NCBI GenBank assembly: GCA_001896885.1
Contig: MKRJ01000044.1
Location: 1-64,000 of the forward strand
Source: Rhizobiales bacterium 65-79
GTDB taxonomy: Bacteria; Pseudomonadota; Alphaproteobacteria; Rhizobiales; Rhizobiaceae
Reading direction: 5' to 3'
Length of the DNA: 64,000 bases
Position 1 is the first letter of the stretch; each line of letters begins with the position of its first letter. Below, one piece after another: positions 18,170 through 26,894 of this stretch. The translations under genes were made by a program, and so were the position numbers. The notes under the pieces are model-generated. The model made no database searches and was not told the DNA's origin. It saw only the letters and a program-made list of their open reading frames with translations.

Positions 18170-18951
18170 TTGCGCCTGTCGACCAAGGCGTAGGCCTTCG
18201 CGGTCGCCGCATCGAGGCTGGCGGTCACGGCTCGCCGCCTCTCCTCCATTTCCTCCTCGCCGGCGTCGCGCCCGACATAGACCGGCTCGCCGAAGACGAC
18301 GGCGCGCCGGCCGAAGGGCAGGTTGATGGTGGTCTTGTCCCAGGTCTTGTCGAGCACCTTGCGGCGGCTCGTCGCGTAGGCAACGGGCAGGATCGGGCGA
18401 CCGGAAATGCGGGCGAGCGTGACGATGCCCATGCCGGCTTGGCGCGGGGTGCCGTGCGGGATATCGGCGATCATGGCTACCGCATTGCCCGCGTCGAGCG
18501 TCTTTTTGAGGGCGATCAACGCCCGTGCGCCCCCCTTGGCGGTCGATCTCGAGCCCGAGCGGCCGCCCGATCCGCGAATGGTGCGGAAGCCGTTGCGCTC
18601 CAGCACCAGGGCGTTCAGCTCGGCGTCGGCGCTACGCGAGAGCATGGCAGAGATCGAGATATGCCGCGGCCGGTCGAATGCCGACAGGATGTGCTGGCCA
18701 TGCCACAGCGCGACGATCGGCGGCATGTATCTGGTCAGCTTCTCGGCGGTGTCGTCACTGCCCTCGACGAGCGGATTTGTCCAGTAGACGAAACGGAAGC
18801 CCCGCGCCACGAACCACGCCACGAACGACATGGTGAAACGCGATCCGGCGAGCGGCTTGCGGATGCGCCGCCACAGCCGGTGCACCGCGCTTCTCCGGCT
18901 GCGCCTGTGAGCCGGCCTCTCGGCCGTGCCGGTGGCGTTTCCCTGCGGCAT
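18166..18951 (-). CDS. lysophospholipid acyltransferase-like protein (DUF374)
   Basis: A 261-residue protein of the DUF374 group. LWHGQHILSAF carries the histidine of the acyltransferase motif. SRSADAELNALVLERNGFRTIRGSGGRSGSRSTAKGG and IADIPHGTPRQAGMGIVTLAR are hallmarks of the group. An N-terminal hydrophobic stretch (FTMSFVAWFVARGFRFVYW) anchors it in the inner membrane. It lies between DUF4170 and waaA in a lipid A operon, so it may acylate a lipid A or outer-membrane lipid precursor. In Alphaproteobacteria this position is conserved, but the substrate is not established here. Confidence 0.85.
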   Translation of the reverse strand: MPQGNATGTAERPAHRRSRRSAVHRLWRRIRKPLAGSRFTMSFVAWFVARGFRFVYWTNPLVEGSDDTAEKLTRYMPPIVALWHGQHILSAFDRPRHISISAMLSRSADAELNALVLERNGFRTIRGSGGRSGSRSTAKGGARALIALKKTLDAGNAVAMIADIPHGTPRQAGMGIVTLARISGRPILPVAYATSRRKVLDKTWDKTTINLPFGRRAVVFGEPVYVGRDAGEEEMEERRRAVTASLDAATAKAYALVDRRK

Positions 18952-18954
18952 CGC

Positions 18955-19206
18955 TCAGCCCTTGCCCGGGATTGCCGATTCCGGGTCGAGGAGCCGGTGG
19001 AGATGGACGATGAAATAGCGCATCTCGGCGTTGTCGACCGTCGACTGGGCCTTCGCCCTCCAGGCCGCGAGCGCCGAGGCGTAGTCTGGATAGATGCCGA
19101 CGATGTCGAGCGCGGCGAGGTCGCGGAACTCCATCGAGCCGAGCGACTTCAGTTCGCCGCCGAAAACCAGATGGAGAAGCTGTTTCTTTTCAGCCGGATC
19201 GGTCAT
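18955..19206 (-). CDS. DUF4170 family protein
   Basis: An 83-residue soluble protein: LLHLVFGGELKSLGSMEFRDL, then IVGIYPDYASALAAWRAKAQSTVDNAEMRYFIVHLHRLLDP. This is the DUF4170 pattern, recognised from memory, usually found beside lipid A or cysQ genes in Rhizobiales. It is three bases upstream of the acyltransferase gene in the same operon. No function is known. Confidence 0.83.
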   Translation of the reverse strand: MTDPAEKKQLLHLVFGGELKSLGSMEFRDLAALDIVGIYPDYASALAAWRAKAQSTVDNAEMRYFIVHLHRLLDPESAIPGKG

Positions 19207-19291
19207 TCTCTATTCTTGTCGCCGCTCTTGTTGCCGTTGGAGGGAATCGGTGCTTAGCGGAAAAATCGCGGCGATGGTATCCGCATCGCCG

Positions 19292-20095
19292 TCAGTTCTC
19301 CACGCCGCGGATCGACTTCGCCATCTCGTCGAGAAGCGGTCCGCTGCCGGCGACGAGCGTGCCTTGACGCGTCTCGCGCCGCGCATAGAAGAGAGTTTCG
19401 CCGTGCCGGTCAAGAACGGCGCCGCCAGCCTCGGCAAGGATGAGGTCGGCCGCCGCCAGATCCCAGTCGTGCGAATTGGGCTTGACGAAGGTGGCGTCGA
19501 TCGCGCCCCGCGCCACCATCGCCAGCCGGTAGGCCAAGGAGGGGATGTAGGGAACGGCGGCGAAATGCCGCCGCGCCGCTTCCGGCATCGCCCGGATGAG
19601 CGCCTTCGGCCCGCCGACCAGCCTTTCGCCGGCCGGCTCGCGGACCGCGATGGCCTTGCCGTTCAAGGCGGCGCCGCCCCCGGCACGCGCCGCATAGATT
19701 TCCTTCTTCGCCGGGCAATCGAGCACGCCGACTACGGGGCGTCCGTCCTCGACGATCGCGACGCTGACGCACCATTCGGCCGAGCCGGCGATGAAGCCGC
19801 GCGTGCCGTCGATCGGATCGACGACGAAGGTGCGCAAGGCGGAAAGCCGCTCGGACGAATCCGCGGTCTCCTCCGACAGCCAGCCATAGTCCGGGCGCGC
19901 CGCCGAAAGCCGGTCGCGCAGCAGGCGGTCGACCGCGAGATCGCCCTCGGTCACGGGCGAATTGCCGGCCTTCATCCAAACCTGCGGGTCGCCGCGGAAA
20001 TAGCGCATGGCAAGCTCGCCCGCCTCGCGGGCGGCCGTGCGCACCAGTTCGAGGTCGGCGTCGAGCTTTCCGTCGATCAGATCAATTCCCTGCAA
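19292..20095 (-). CDS. cysQ: 3'(2'),5'-bisphosphate nucleotidase CysQ or inositol monophosphatase-family protein
   Basis: A 267-residue Mg-dependent phosphatase of the inositol monophosphatase fold. WLSEETADS gives the first acidic metal ligand, VVDPIDGTRGFIAG the DPIDGT core and NSHDWDLAAADLILAEAGG the last aspartate. CysQ enzymes recycle adenosine 3',5'-bisphosphate from sulfate assimilation. The GTRGF variant in the core is typical of CysQ-type members. It overlaps the pmbA end by 14 bases and continues into the DUF4170-waaA-lpxK operon. The choice between CysQ and a general IMPase is not fully settled. Confidence 0.83.
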   Translation of the reverse strand: MQGIDLIDGKLDADLELVRTAAREAGELAMRYFRGDPQVWMKAGNSPVTEGDLAVDRLLRDRLSAARPDYGWLSEETADSSERLSALRTFVVDPIDGTRGFIAGSAEWCVSVAIVEDGRPVVGVLDCPAKKEIYAARAGGGAALNGKAIAVREPAGERLVGGPKALIRAMPEAARRHFAAVPYIPSLAYRLAMVARGAIDATFVKPNSHDWDLAAADLILAEAGGAVLDRHGETLFYARRETRQGTLVAGSGPLLDEMAKSIRGVEN

Positions 20096-21425
20096 GGGTC
20101 ATGCCTTCGATGAGAAGTGTCGGCGCGGCGGTGGCGAAATTGCGGTCGATATCGCTCGCCGGGACCATGCGCATGAACATCTCCTTGAGGTTCGAGGCGA
20201 TCGTCACCTCCGACACCGGATAGGAAAGCTCCCCGTTCTCGATCCAGAAGCCGGACGCGCCGCGGCTGTATTCGCCGGTCAGCATATCCACGCCCTGGCC
20301 GAACACTTCGGTGACGTAGAAGCCGCTCTTCAGCGAGGCGACCAGGTCCTCGGGGGAGCGGCTGCCCGGCTCGATGGCGAAGTTGGTCGATGAAGGCGAG
20401 ACGGACGTACCCGAGCGCGCGCCGCGTCCGTTGGTGACGAGGCCGAGTTCGCGTGCCGCGGAGGTCGACAGGAACCAGTGGCCGAGGACGCCGTCCGCGA
20501 CCATGGTCAGCGCCTCGCCGGCGACGCCTTCGCCGTCGAAGGGACGGGAGCCCGGCCCGCGCCGCTTCAATGGATGATCGGTTGCGGTGATGCCGGCGGC
20601 TGCAATCCGCTGGCCCATGCGGTCCTTCAGGAAGGAGGTCTTGCGGGCGACGGAGGCGCCGTTGATGGCGCCGGCGAGATGGCCCGCGATGCCGCGCGCG
20701 ACGCGCGGATCGTAGATCACGGTCACCGGGCCGGTCTTGGCCTTGCGGGAGCCGAGGCGGCGGACAGCGCGCTCGCCAGCGCGCCTGCCGATGTCGGCCG
20801 GCTCGTCGAGATCGGCGAAATGAAGACACGAGGAGAAATCATAGTCACGCTCCATGCCGGTCCCCTCGCCCGCCACGACGCTCGCCGAGCGCGAAAAGCG
20901 CGTCGCCGCATACTGGCCGAGGAAACCGGCGGAGGTGGCGAGCACCAACCCGCCGAGCCCGGCGCTGGTGCCGGCTCCGCCCGAATTGGTGACGCCCTTG
21001 ACGGCAAGCGCCGCCTCCTCCATGGCGAGCGCATCGTCCTTCAGGCGGTCGGTCGGTATTTCCGCGGCGTCGAAGAGGTCGAGGTCCGACGGCTCGGCCG
21101 CCAGCAGCGTCGGGTCGGCCAGACCCTGGAACGGGTCTTCCGGCGAAACCTTCGCCATCGCGACGGCGCGCTCGGCCAGCATCTTGGGATCGGAGGTGGC
21201 GGTCGCCGAGACGCTGGCGACGCGTTTTCCCACGAAGACGCGCAGCGATACATCGTCGCTTTCCGACGCCTCGGTGCCCTCGACCTTGCCGAGGCGCACC
21301 GAAACGCCGCGCGCCCGCGCGCGCACCGCGACCGCGTCGGCGGCGTCGGCGCCGGCCTTCCTCGCGGCCTCGACCAGCGCCGCCACCTGATCGGCAAGCT
21401 TCGCGGCGTCTGGGGAATCGGTCAT
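20082..21425 (-). CDS. pmbA: TldD/PmbA family metalloprotease subunit
   Basis: A 447-residue protein of the PmbA (TldE) branch. The N-terminal domain has GVSVRLGKVEGTEASESDDVSLRVFVG. The C-terminal barrel includes PVTVIYDPRVARGIAGHLAGAINGASV and RGAR-type loops ending at FWIENGELSYPVSEVTIASNL. TldD-PmbA heterodimers cleave modified peptides and antitoxins; the zinc-binding HExxxH motif belongs to TldD and is absent here, as expected. tldD is not in the window. It is the first gene of the minus-strand envelope operon and overlaps cysQ. Confidence 0.92.
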   Translation of the reverse strand: MTDSPDAAKLADQVAALVEAARKAGADAADAVAVRARARGVSVRLGKVEGTEASESDDVSLRVFVGKRVASVSATATSDPKMLAERAVAMAKVSPEDPFQGLADPTLLAAEPSDLDLFDAAEIPTDRLKDDALAMEEAALAVKGVTNSGGAGTSAGLGGLVLATSAGFLGQYAATRFSRSASVVAGEGTGMERDYDFSSCLHFADLDEPADIGRRAGERAVRRLGSRKAKTGPVTVIYDPRVARGIAGHLAGAINGASVARKTSFLKDRMGQRIAAAGITATDHPLKRRGPGSRPFDGEGVAGEALTMVADGVLGHWFLSTSAARELGLVTNGRGARSGTSVSPSSTNFAIEPGSRSPEDLVASLKSGFYVTEVFGQGVDMLTGEYSRGASGFWIENGELSYPVSEVTIASNLKEMFMRMVPASDIDRNFATAAPTLLIEGMTLAGN

Positions 21426-21593
21426 GCTTTCGTCGCCCTTGTCGGAGAATTAGGAACCGGCAATCCGGTGAGGTAGCGCAAGCGCCTGCACCCCATCTAT
21501 TGTCCCGGGCTTGCATGTGCAATGGGGCGGGCGTAGGCACGCGGTTTCGCCCCAAGTCATGTCCGGCTCCAACCTGCCGAAGAGGAATGCGCC

Positions 21594-23444
21594 GTGGTTG
21601 CCGCAGATCCGCCCATCTATACGGAAGCGCTGCTGCTGCTCGGCGGCGCCGTCGTCTCGGCGCCGCTGTTCAAGCGCATCGGACTAGGGACCGTGCTCGG
21701 CTACCTCGCGGCCGGCGTGGTGATCGGGCCGATCGCGCGCTTCATCACAGGCGGCGAGGAAATACTGAGCGTCGCCGAACTCGGCGTCGTCTTCCTGCTT
21801 TTCATCATCGGGCTGGAACTCAAGCCGACGCGCCTGTGGGCGTTGCGCCGCGACATATTCGGCCTCGGTCTCGCACAGGTGCTGGTGACCGGCGCGGTGC
21901 TGGCCGCCCTCGGCGTCGCCTTCGCCGGGCTGTCGGTCCCGGCCGGAATCATCGCCGGCTACGGCCTGTCGCTGTCGTCGACGGCTTTCGCGCTGCAGAT
22001 ACTGGAAGACGAAGGCGCGACCAACCGCCGCTACGGCCAGACCTCGTTCGCGGTGCTGCTCTTCCAGGACCTCGCCATCGTGCCGCTCCTGGCGCTGATC
22101 CCGCTGCTTGCGCCGGGCGGCGACCATGCCGCCCGCATGACGCTGCCGCAGTTCGGCGTGTCGATCGGGGCGATCGTCGCGCTGGTGATCGTCGGCCGCT
22201 ACCTGCTCAGCCCGCTCTTCCGCGTCATCGCCAATACGGGCGCCAAGGAGGCGATGATCGCGGCGGCGCTTCTGGTGGTGCTCGGATCGGCGACGATCAT
22301 GCAATTCGCCGGCCTCTCCATGGCGATGGGCGCCTTCATCGCGGGCGTGCTGCTTGCGGAATCCTCCTATCGCCATGAACTCGAAGCCGACATCGAGCCA
22401 TTCCGCGGCATCCTTCTCGGCCTCTTCTTCATGGCGGTGGGGTTGTCGCTCAACCTCTCGGTCATCCTGGATAACTGGATCGTCATCGTCGTCGCGGTTC
22501 CTCTCCTGATGGCCGCCAAGGCCGCCCTCATCTACGCGCTGACCCGCCTTTTCGGCTCGGAGCACGACAACGCGGTGCGCACCGCCTTCCTGCTGCCGCA
22601 GGGGGGCGAGTTCGGCTTCGTGCTCTTTTCCGCGGCCGCGTCGGCCTCGATCTTCCCGGACGCGACGGCCTCGCTTCTCGTCGCCGTCGTGACGCTGTCG
22701 ATGGCGCTGACGCCGGTCTCGGTGCTGATCGGCAAGCGTTTCCTGAGACCCGAGCGCAGCGAGGAGATGGACGAGGATTTCGCCGGCCTCGACGGCGGAG
22801 CCGACGTGCTGATGATCGGCTTCTCGCGCTTCGGCCAGATCGCCTCGCAGATGCTGCTTTCCGGCGGAACCGGCGTCACCATCATCGATCATTCGGCCAA
22901 CCGGGTACGCTCGGTGCAGAAATTCGGCTTTCGCATCTATTTCGGCGACGGCCAGCGCAAGGACGTGCTGGAGGCCGCCGGCATCAGGCGGGCGAAGATC
23001 GTGGCGGTGTGCACGAACCATCGCGAGACCACCGACAAGATCGTCGAGCTGATCCAGGCCGAATTCCCCGACACGCGGCTCTTCGTGCGCTCCTACGACC
23101 GCGCGCACACGCTGGAACTGCGCGCGATGGGTGTGGAATACGAGATCAGGGAGACGTTCGAATCGGCGCTGATGTTCGGGCGCCGGACGCTGGAGGCGCT
23201 CGGCACCGACGAGGATCAGGCCTACCAGATCTCGCAGGATGTCAGGAAGCGCGACGAGGAGCGCCTGGCGATCCAGGCGGTGGAAGGCCTCACCGCGGGC
23301 ATCGAGAAGATGCGGCTGAAGCCCGTCACGCCGGAGCCGCTGGTCAAGCCGACGCGCGAATCCCGGCGCCTCGACAGCGCCAACGAGAACGAGCCCGCCA
23401 CCGAGGACGAAGCCGAGGAAGACAGGACCGCGGACGCGAGCTGA
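21594..23444 (+). CDS. monovalent cation:proton antiporter of the CPA2 (KefB/KefC) family
   Basis: A 616-residue protein. Residues 1-390 contain about 12 membrane segments including LGYLAAGVVIGPIARFITG and ELGVVFLLFIIGLELKPTRLW. After them comes a TrkA-N nucleotide-binding domain starting VLMIGFSRFGQIASQMLLSGGTGVTIID, with the GxGxxG variant GFSRFG. The C-terminal 60 residues are charged and acidic. Such proteins exchange K+ or Na+ for protons under pH or electrophile stress. Start is GTG at 21594 with AGAGGA seven bases upstream. No ancillary KefF/KefG gene is adjacent. Confidence 0.92.
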   Translation: MVAADPPIYTEALLLLGGAVVSAPLFKRIGLGTVLGYLAAGVVIGPIARFITGGEEILSVAELGVVFLLFIIGLELKPTRLWALRRDIFGLGLAQVLVTGAVLAALGVAFAGLSVPAGIIAGYGLSLSSTAFALQILEDEGATNRRYGQTSFAVLLFQDLAIVPLLALIPLLAPGGDHAARMTLPQFGVSIGAIVALVIVGRYLLSPLFRVIANTGAKEAMIAAALLVVLGSATIMQFAGLSMAMGAFIAGVLLAESSYRHELEADIEPFRGILLGLFFMAVGLSLNLSVILDNWIVIVVAVPLLMAAKAALIYALTRLFGSEHDNAVRTAFLLPQGGEFGFVLFSAAASASIFPDATASLLVAVVTLSMALTPVSVLIGKRFLRPERSEEMDEDFAGLDGGADVLMIGFSRFGQIASQMLLSGGTGVTIIDHSANRVRSVQKFGFRIYFGDGQRKDVLEAAGIRRAKIVAVCTNHRETTDKIVELIQAEFPDTRLFVRSYDRAHTLELRAMGVEYEIRETFESALMFGRRTLEALGTDEDQAYQISQDVRKRDEERLAIQAVEGLTAGIEKMRLKPVTPEPLVKPTRESRRLDSANENEPATEDEAEEDRTADAS

Positions 23445-23462
23445 GCGTTGCGGCAACCGCCG

Positions 23463-24833
23463 CTATTTCTTGCCTGCCTCTTCGAGCTTCGGTCCTACGA
23501 TCAGGATCGCCGGCTCGGCGGAGAGGAGCTTCTTCGCTTCCGCCTTCACCTCGTCGAGCGTGACGGCGTTTATCTTCGCCTCGCGCGTCTGGATGTAGTC
23601 GATGCCGAGATCGTCGATCTGGAGATCGACGAGCGTGCGCGCGATCGCGGTGGAGGAATCGAGATTGCTGATGGCGAACGCGCCGATAACGTATTTCTTC
23701 GCTTCGGCCAGTTCGTTCGCGCTCGGTCCCTCCGCGGCCATCTTCTTCACCACGTCGCGCACGATGCCCAGCGTCTCGGACGCCTTGTCGGAGCGCGTGG
23801 CGGTCTGGATCACGAGCCCGTCCGCATGCTCCCTGTCGATGAGGTTCGAGGTTGCGCCATAGGCAAGGCCGCGCTTCTCGCGCACCTCCTCGAAAAGCCG
23901 GGACGAAAAGGTGCCGCCGCCGAGAACCTGGTTCATCAGATAGGCGGCGAAGAAATCCGGCGCATTGCGTTTCACGCCGGGATAGAGGAGCTGCAGCGAA
24001 GTCTGCGGCAAGTCGTAATTTATCTGCACTTGCTGGTCGAGCTTCGGCTGGACGTCGGGCACCGGCGTCAGTCCGGCCTTTTCCGGAAGATCGCCGAAGA
24101 CCTGGTCGAGCACCTTCTTCAGGCTCTCGGCGTCGATGGCGCCGACCACCGCGACGGTCAGGTCGTCGCGTGCGAACAGGCGGTGATGGAACGCCGTCAG
24201 GTCGTCGGAGGTGATCTTGGCGAGCGTTTCCGGCGTGCCGTCGGTGCGCCTGGAATAGGGATGATCGCCGTAGAGCGCCTTCGACATGGCGATGGCGGCC
24301 TGCGTGTCCGGGTCGTTCTCCGAGGCGCGGATGCGGGAGACGAGCTGGGCGCGGATGCGGTCGATCGGCTTCTGGTCGAAACGTGGCTTCTCCACGGCCA
24401 GTTCGAGGAGGCCGAAGGCGGCGTCCTTCTCCGAGGCGAGCATGCGCATGGAGCCGTAGATGCGGTCGCGGTCCGCATTGAAGCTCATCTCCGCCCCGGC
24501 GTCGTCGAGCTTCTCCTGGAAGGCTTCGCTGTCAAGGTCGCCGGCGCCTTCGTCGAAGAGGCCGGTCATCAGGCTGGCCAATCCCTCCTTGCCGTCCGGG
24601 TCCTGCGTCGTGCCGCCGCCGAAGGCGAAACGAATGGTGACGACCGGGACGGAATAATCCTCGACCAGCCAGGCATGGATGCCCTTCGGGGAGACGACAT
24701 CCTGGATGGAGACGGCGGCATCCGCCCGGCCGGCAAACATCGGCAGCCAGCAAAGGACGACGAGAGCCGCAAGGACGCGGGCCACGGCGGTTCCGCCGGA
24801 GGACAGGTTCATTCCGGAAGGCTTCGTCCTCAT
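23463..24833 (-). CDS. M16 family peptidase-like protein, non-catalytic partner
   Basis: A 456-residue secreted protein of the insulinase/pitrilysin fold starting at the ATG at 24833. An N-terminal hydrophobic segment (ARVLAALVVLCWLPMFAG) acts as a signal. Where active M16 enzymes have HxxEH, this protein reads KEGLASLMTGLFDEGAGD, so the zinc ligands are missing. The C-terminal domain is intact, with PQTSLQLLYPGVKRNAPDF and NQVLGGGTFSSRLFEEVREKRGLAYG. Its start overlaps the stop of the catalytic M16 gene, so the two are translationally coupled. They probably form a heterodimer like mitochondrial processing peptidase. Confidence 0.9.
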   Translation of the reverse strand: MRTKPSGMNLSSGGTAVARVLAALVVLCWLPMFAGRADAAVSIQDVVSPKGIHAWLVEDYSVPVVTIRFAFGGGTTQDPDGKEGLASLMTGLFDEGAGDLDSEAFQEKLDDAGAEMSFNADRDRIYGSMRMLASEKDAAFGLLELAVEKPRFDQKPIDRIRAQLVSRIRASENDPDTQAAIAMSKALYGDHPYSRRTDGTPETLAKITSDDLTAFHHRLFARDDLTVAVVGAIDAESLKKVLDQVFGDLPEKAGLTPVPDVQPKLDQQVQINYDLPQTSLQLLYPGVKRNAPDFFAAYLMNQVLGGGTFSSRLFEEVREKRGLAYGATSNLIDREHADGLVIQTATRSDKASETLGIVRDVVKKMAAEGPSANELAEAKKYVIGAFAISNLDSSTAIARTLVDLQIDDLGIDYIQTREAKINAVTLDEVKAEAKKLLSAEPAILIVGPKLEEAGKK

Positions 24834-26248
24834 CAGTTCGTTCCCTTTTCCGGGGGCCAGTTCATGCTCTTGTCGGGCGGCAGGAGGTACCCGGTCACCG
24901 AACGCGTCGGGTCGAGATATTTCGCCGCCGCTTCCTTGACCTGGTCGGCGGTGACGGCGTTGATGCGGTCCGGCCATTCCTCGACATCCTTGACCGTTCC
25001 GCCGGTCGCCAGCGTGGAGCCGTAGAGCCTCGCCATGCCGGCCTGGTTGTCGCGGGCGAAGACCATGCCGCGCACGAAGCGCTTCTTCGCCGCGGCAAGC
25101 TCGTCCGCCGAAACTCCGTCCCTGGCGATGCGCGCGATCTCGGCGCCGGCGGCCTTCTCGACGTCGGCCAGGCTGGCCTTGCCGAGCGGGGAGCCATAGA
25201 CGCCGAAGCTGGAGGGGTCGAGTGCGGTGCCCTGGTAGTAGGCGCCGGCCGAAGCGGCGATGCCCTTTTCGACGATCAGGTCCTGATAGAGCCGGCTGCG
25301 CGCTCCGCCGCCAAGGATCTCGGCGAGAAGGTCCAGCGATTCGGCGACGCCGGGCGCGGCGCTCCCATAGGAGGGGACCACCCATTTCTTGCTGAAGCTC
25401 GGCACGGTGACGCGCGGATCGTTGAGGGTGACGGTGCGGCGCGTAGCCTGCGCCGGCTCCTGCGGCCGGTTGCGCGGCGGCAGGTCGGCGCCGCGCGGCA
25501 GCTTGCCATAGGTCTCCTCGGCATATTTCTTTACCGTCGCTGCATCGACATCGCCTGCGACCACGACGACCGCGTTGTTCGGCTCGTAGAAATGGTCGTA
25601 GAAGGCGATGGCGTCGGAGCGGTTGAGTTTCTCGATCTCCTGGCGCCAGCCTATCACGGGATAGCGATAGGGGCTGTTCTGGTAGAGCGTGGCGTTGACT
25701 TCCTCGTCGAGCACCGAGCCCGGATTGTTGTCGATGCGCATGCGGCGCTCCTCGAGGATGACGTCGCGCTCCGGTCCGATGACCGCGTCCGTCAAGGTCA
25801 GGTTGCGCATGCGGTCGGCCTCGTAGCTCATCATCGTCTCCAGCGCCGAAGGAGCCACCTGCTGGTAGAAGGCGGTGTAGTCGTAGGAGGTGAAGGCGTT
25901 CTCCTGGCCGCCGATCTCCGCCACCTTCTGCGAAAACTCGCCAGGCGGATGGTTCTTCGTGCCCTTGAACATCAGATGCTCGAAGAAATGGGCGATGCCG
26001 GATTTTCCGGCGGCCTCGTCGGCGCTGCCCGCCTTGTACCAGATCATGTGGGTCACGACCGGCGCGCGATGACCGGGGATGACCACCACCTCCAGCCCGT
26101 TCGCCAGCTTGAAATCCGAAATCCGGGCCGATTGTTCCTGCGATTTCGCGAACGCGGCCGGCGCGGGGCCCGCCGCAAGCGCGATGCCCAGAGCCAAGGA
26201 GACGACGGCCGAGCGCAGCCATCGTCCAGTTCCCATCTCGTCCATCAT
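24833..26248 (-). CDS. M16 family zinc metallopeptidase, catalytic subunit
   Basis: A 471-residue periplasmic protease. The signal peptide spans roughly residues 10-34. The inverted zinc motif HFFEH is at 87-91 and the third ligand glutamate is at 167, at the canonical 76-residue spacing, in [16 protein letters not shown] tract [16 protein letters not shown] follows the zinc motif as in the family. These enzymes degrade small unfolded peptides. The downstream gene overlaps it by a single base and encodes a partner lacking the zinc site. Confidence 0.94.
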   Translation of the reverse strand: MMDEMGTGRWLRSAVVSLALGIALAAGPAPAAFAKSQEQSARISDFKLANGLEVVVIPGHRAPVVTHMIWYKAGSADEAAGKSGIAHFFEHLMFKGTKNHPPGEFSQKVAEIGGQENAFTSYDYTAFYQQVAPSALETMMSYEADRMRNLTLTDAVIGPERDVILEERRMRIDNNPGSVLDEEVNATLYQNSPYRYPVIGWRQEIEKLNRSDAIAFYDHFYEPNNAVVVVAGDVDAATVKKYAEETYGKLPRGADLPPRNRPQEPAQATRRTVTLNDPRVTVPSFSKKWVVPSYGSAAPGVAESLDLLAEILGGGARSRLYQDLIVEKGIAASAGAYYQGTALDPSSFGVYGSPLGKASLADVEKAAGAEIARIARDGVSADELAAAKKRFVRGMVFARDNQAGMARLYGSTLATGGTVKDVEEWPDRINAVTADQVKEAAAKYLDPTRSVTGYLLPPDKSMNWPPEKGTN

Positions 26249-26339
26249 AGGCCTTTTCCGATTTTCGCGCCGGCAACCTACCGGCGGGCATGGCGCATAG
26301 AAAGTGAATTATCCGTCATAAGAAGGATCACGGCGCCAA

Positions 26340-26894
26340 TCAGGCAAGCTCCAGAAAGCGAATGACGGTGTCGCCATATTCGCGCCGGTCGAGGAGAACG
26401 AAGCCCGCTCCGGCCTCGAAGGGCGCGGCGGCGGCCTCCTCGACGACGCAGAGCGCGCCCTCCCGCAGCCAGCCGCCCGAACGCGCGGATTGCAATGCCC
26501 GGCCGGCGAAGTCCCTGCCGTAGGGCGGATCGGCGAAAAACAGGTCGAAGGGCTGCATGGTGCCGACTTCCCCGAGCCGCGTCGCATCGCGCCGGAATAT
26601 CTTGGTGCGGCCCTGCAGGCCGAACGCCTCGACATTCTCCCGGATCAGGCCGCGACCCTCGGCCGATTCCTCCACGAAGAGAACGAAGGAAGCGCCGCGC
26701 GAGAGCGCTTCCAGCCCGAGCGCGCCGGTGCCGGCGAAAAGATCGAGCACGCGCGCGCCTTCCAGCCGGCCGCCGAAGCGATGGGCAAGCACGTTGAAGA
26801 CCGCCTCGCGCGTACGGTCGGTAGTCGGCCGGATGGCGTTCGACCGGGGCGTCGCGAGCGCACGGCCACGGAACGCGCCGCCGACGATGCGCAT
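26340..26894 (-). CDS. rsmD: 16S rRNA (guanine(966)-N(2))-methyltransferase
   Basis: A 184-residue class I SAM methyltransferase. MRIVGGAFRGRALATPRSNAIRPTTDRTREAVFNVL is the standard RsmD N-terminus. VLDLFAGTGALGLEALSRGA binds SAM and FFADPPYG is the catalytic DPPY motif. It methylates G966 of 16S rRNA on the 30S subunit. Its ATG overlaps the rluB stop by one base (ATGA), so the two RNA-modifying enzymes are coupled. Confidence 0.95.
   Translation of the reverse strand: MRIVGGAFRGRALATPRSNAIRPTTDRTREAVFNVLAHRFGGRLEGARVLDLFAGTGALGLEALSRGASFVLFVEESAEGRGLIRENVEAFGLQGRTKIFRRDATRLGEVGTMQPFDLFFADPPYGRDFAGRALQSARSGGWLREGALCVVEEAAAAPFEAGAGFVLLDRREYGDTVIRFLELA

Noticed and set aside
25025..26291. The 5' part of a 942-residue minus-strand open frame that continues into the second M16 gene
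   Set aside because: Its first half is the wrong frame of the catalytic M16 gene (arginine-rich). Only the part from 24833 downward is coding, so there is no fusion protein.
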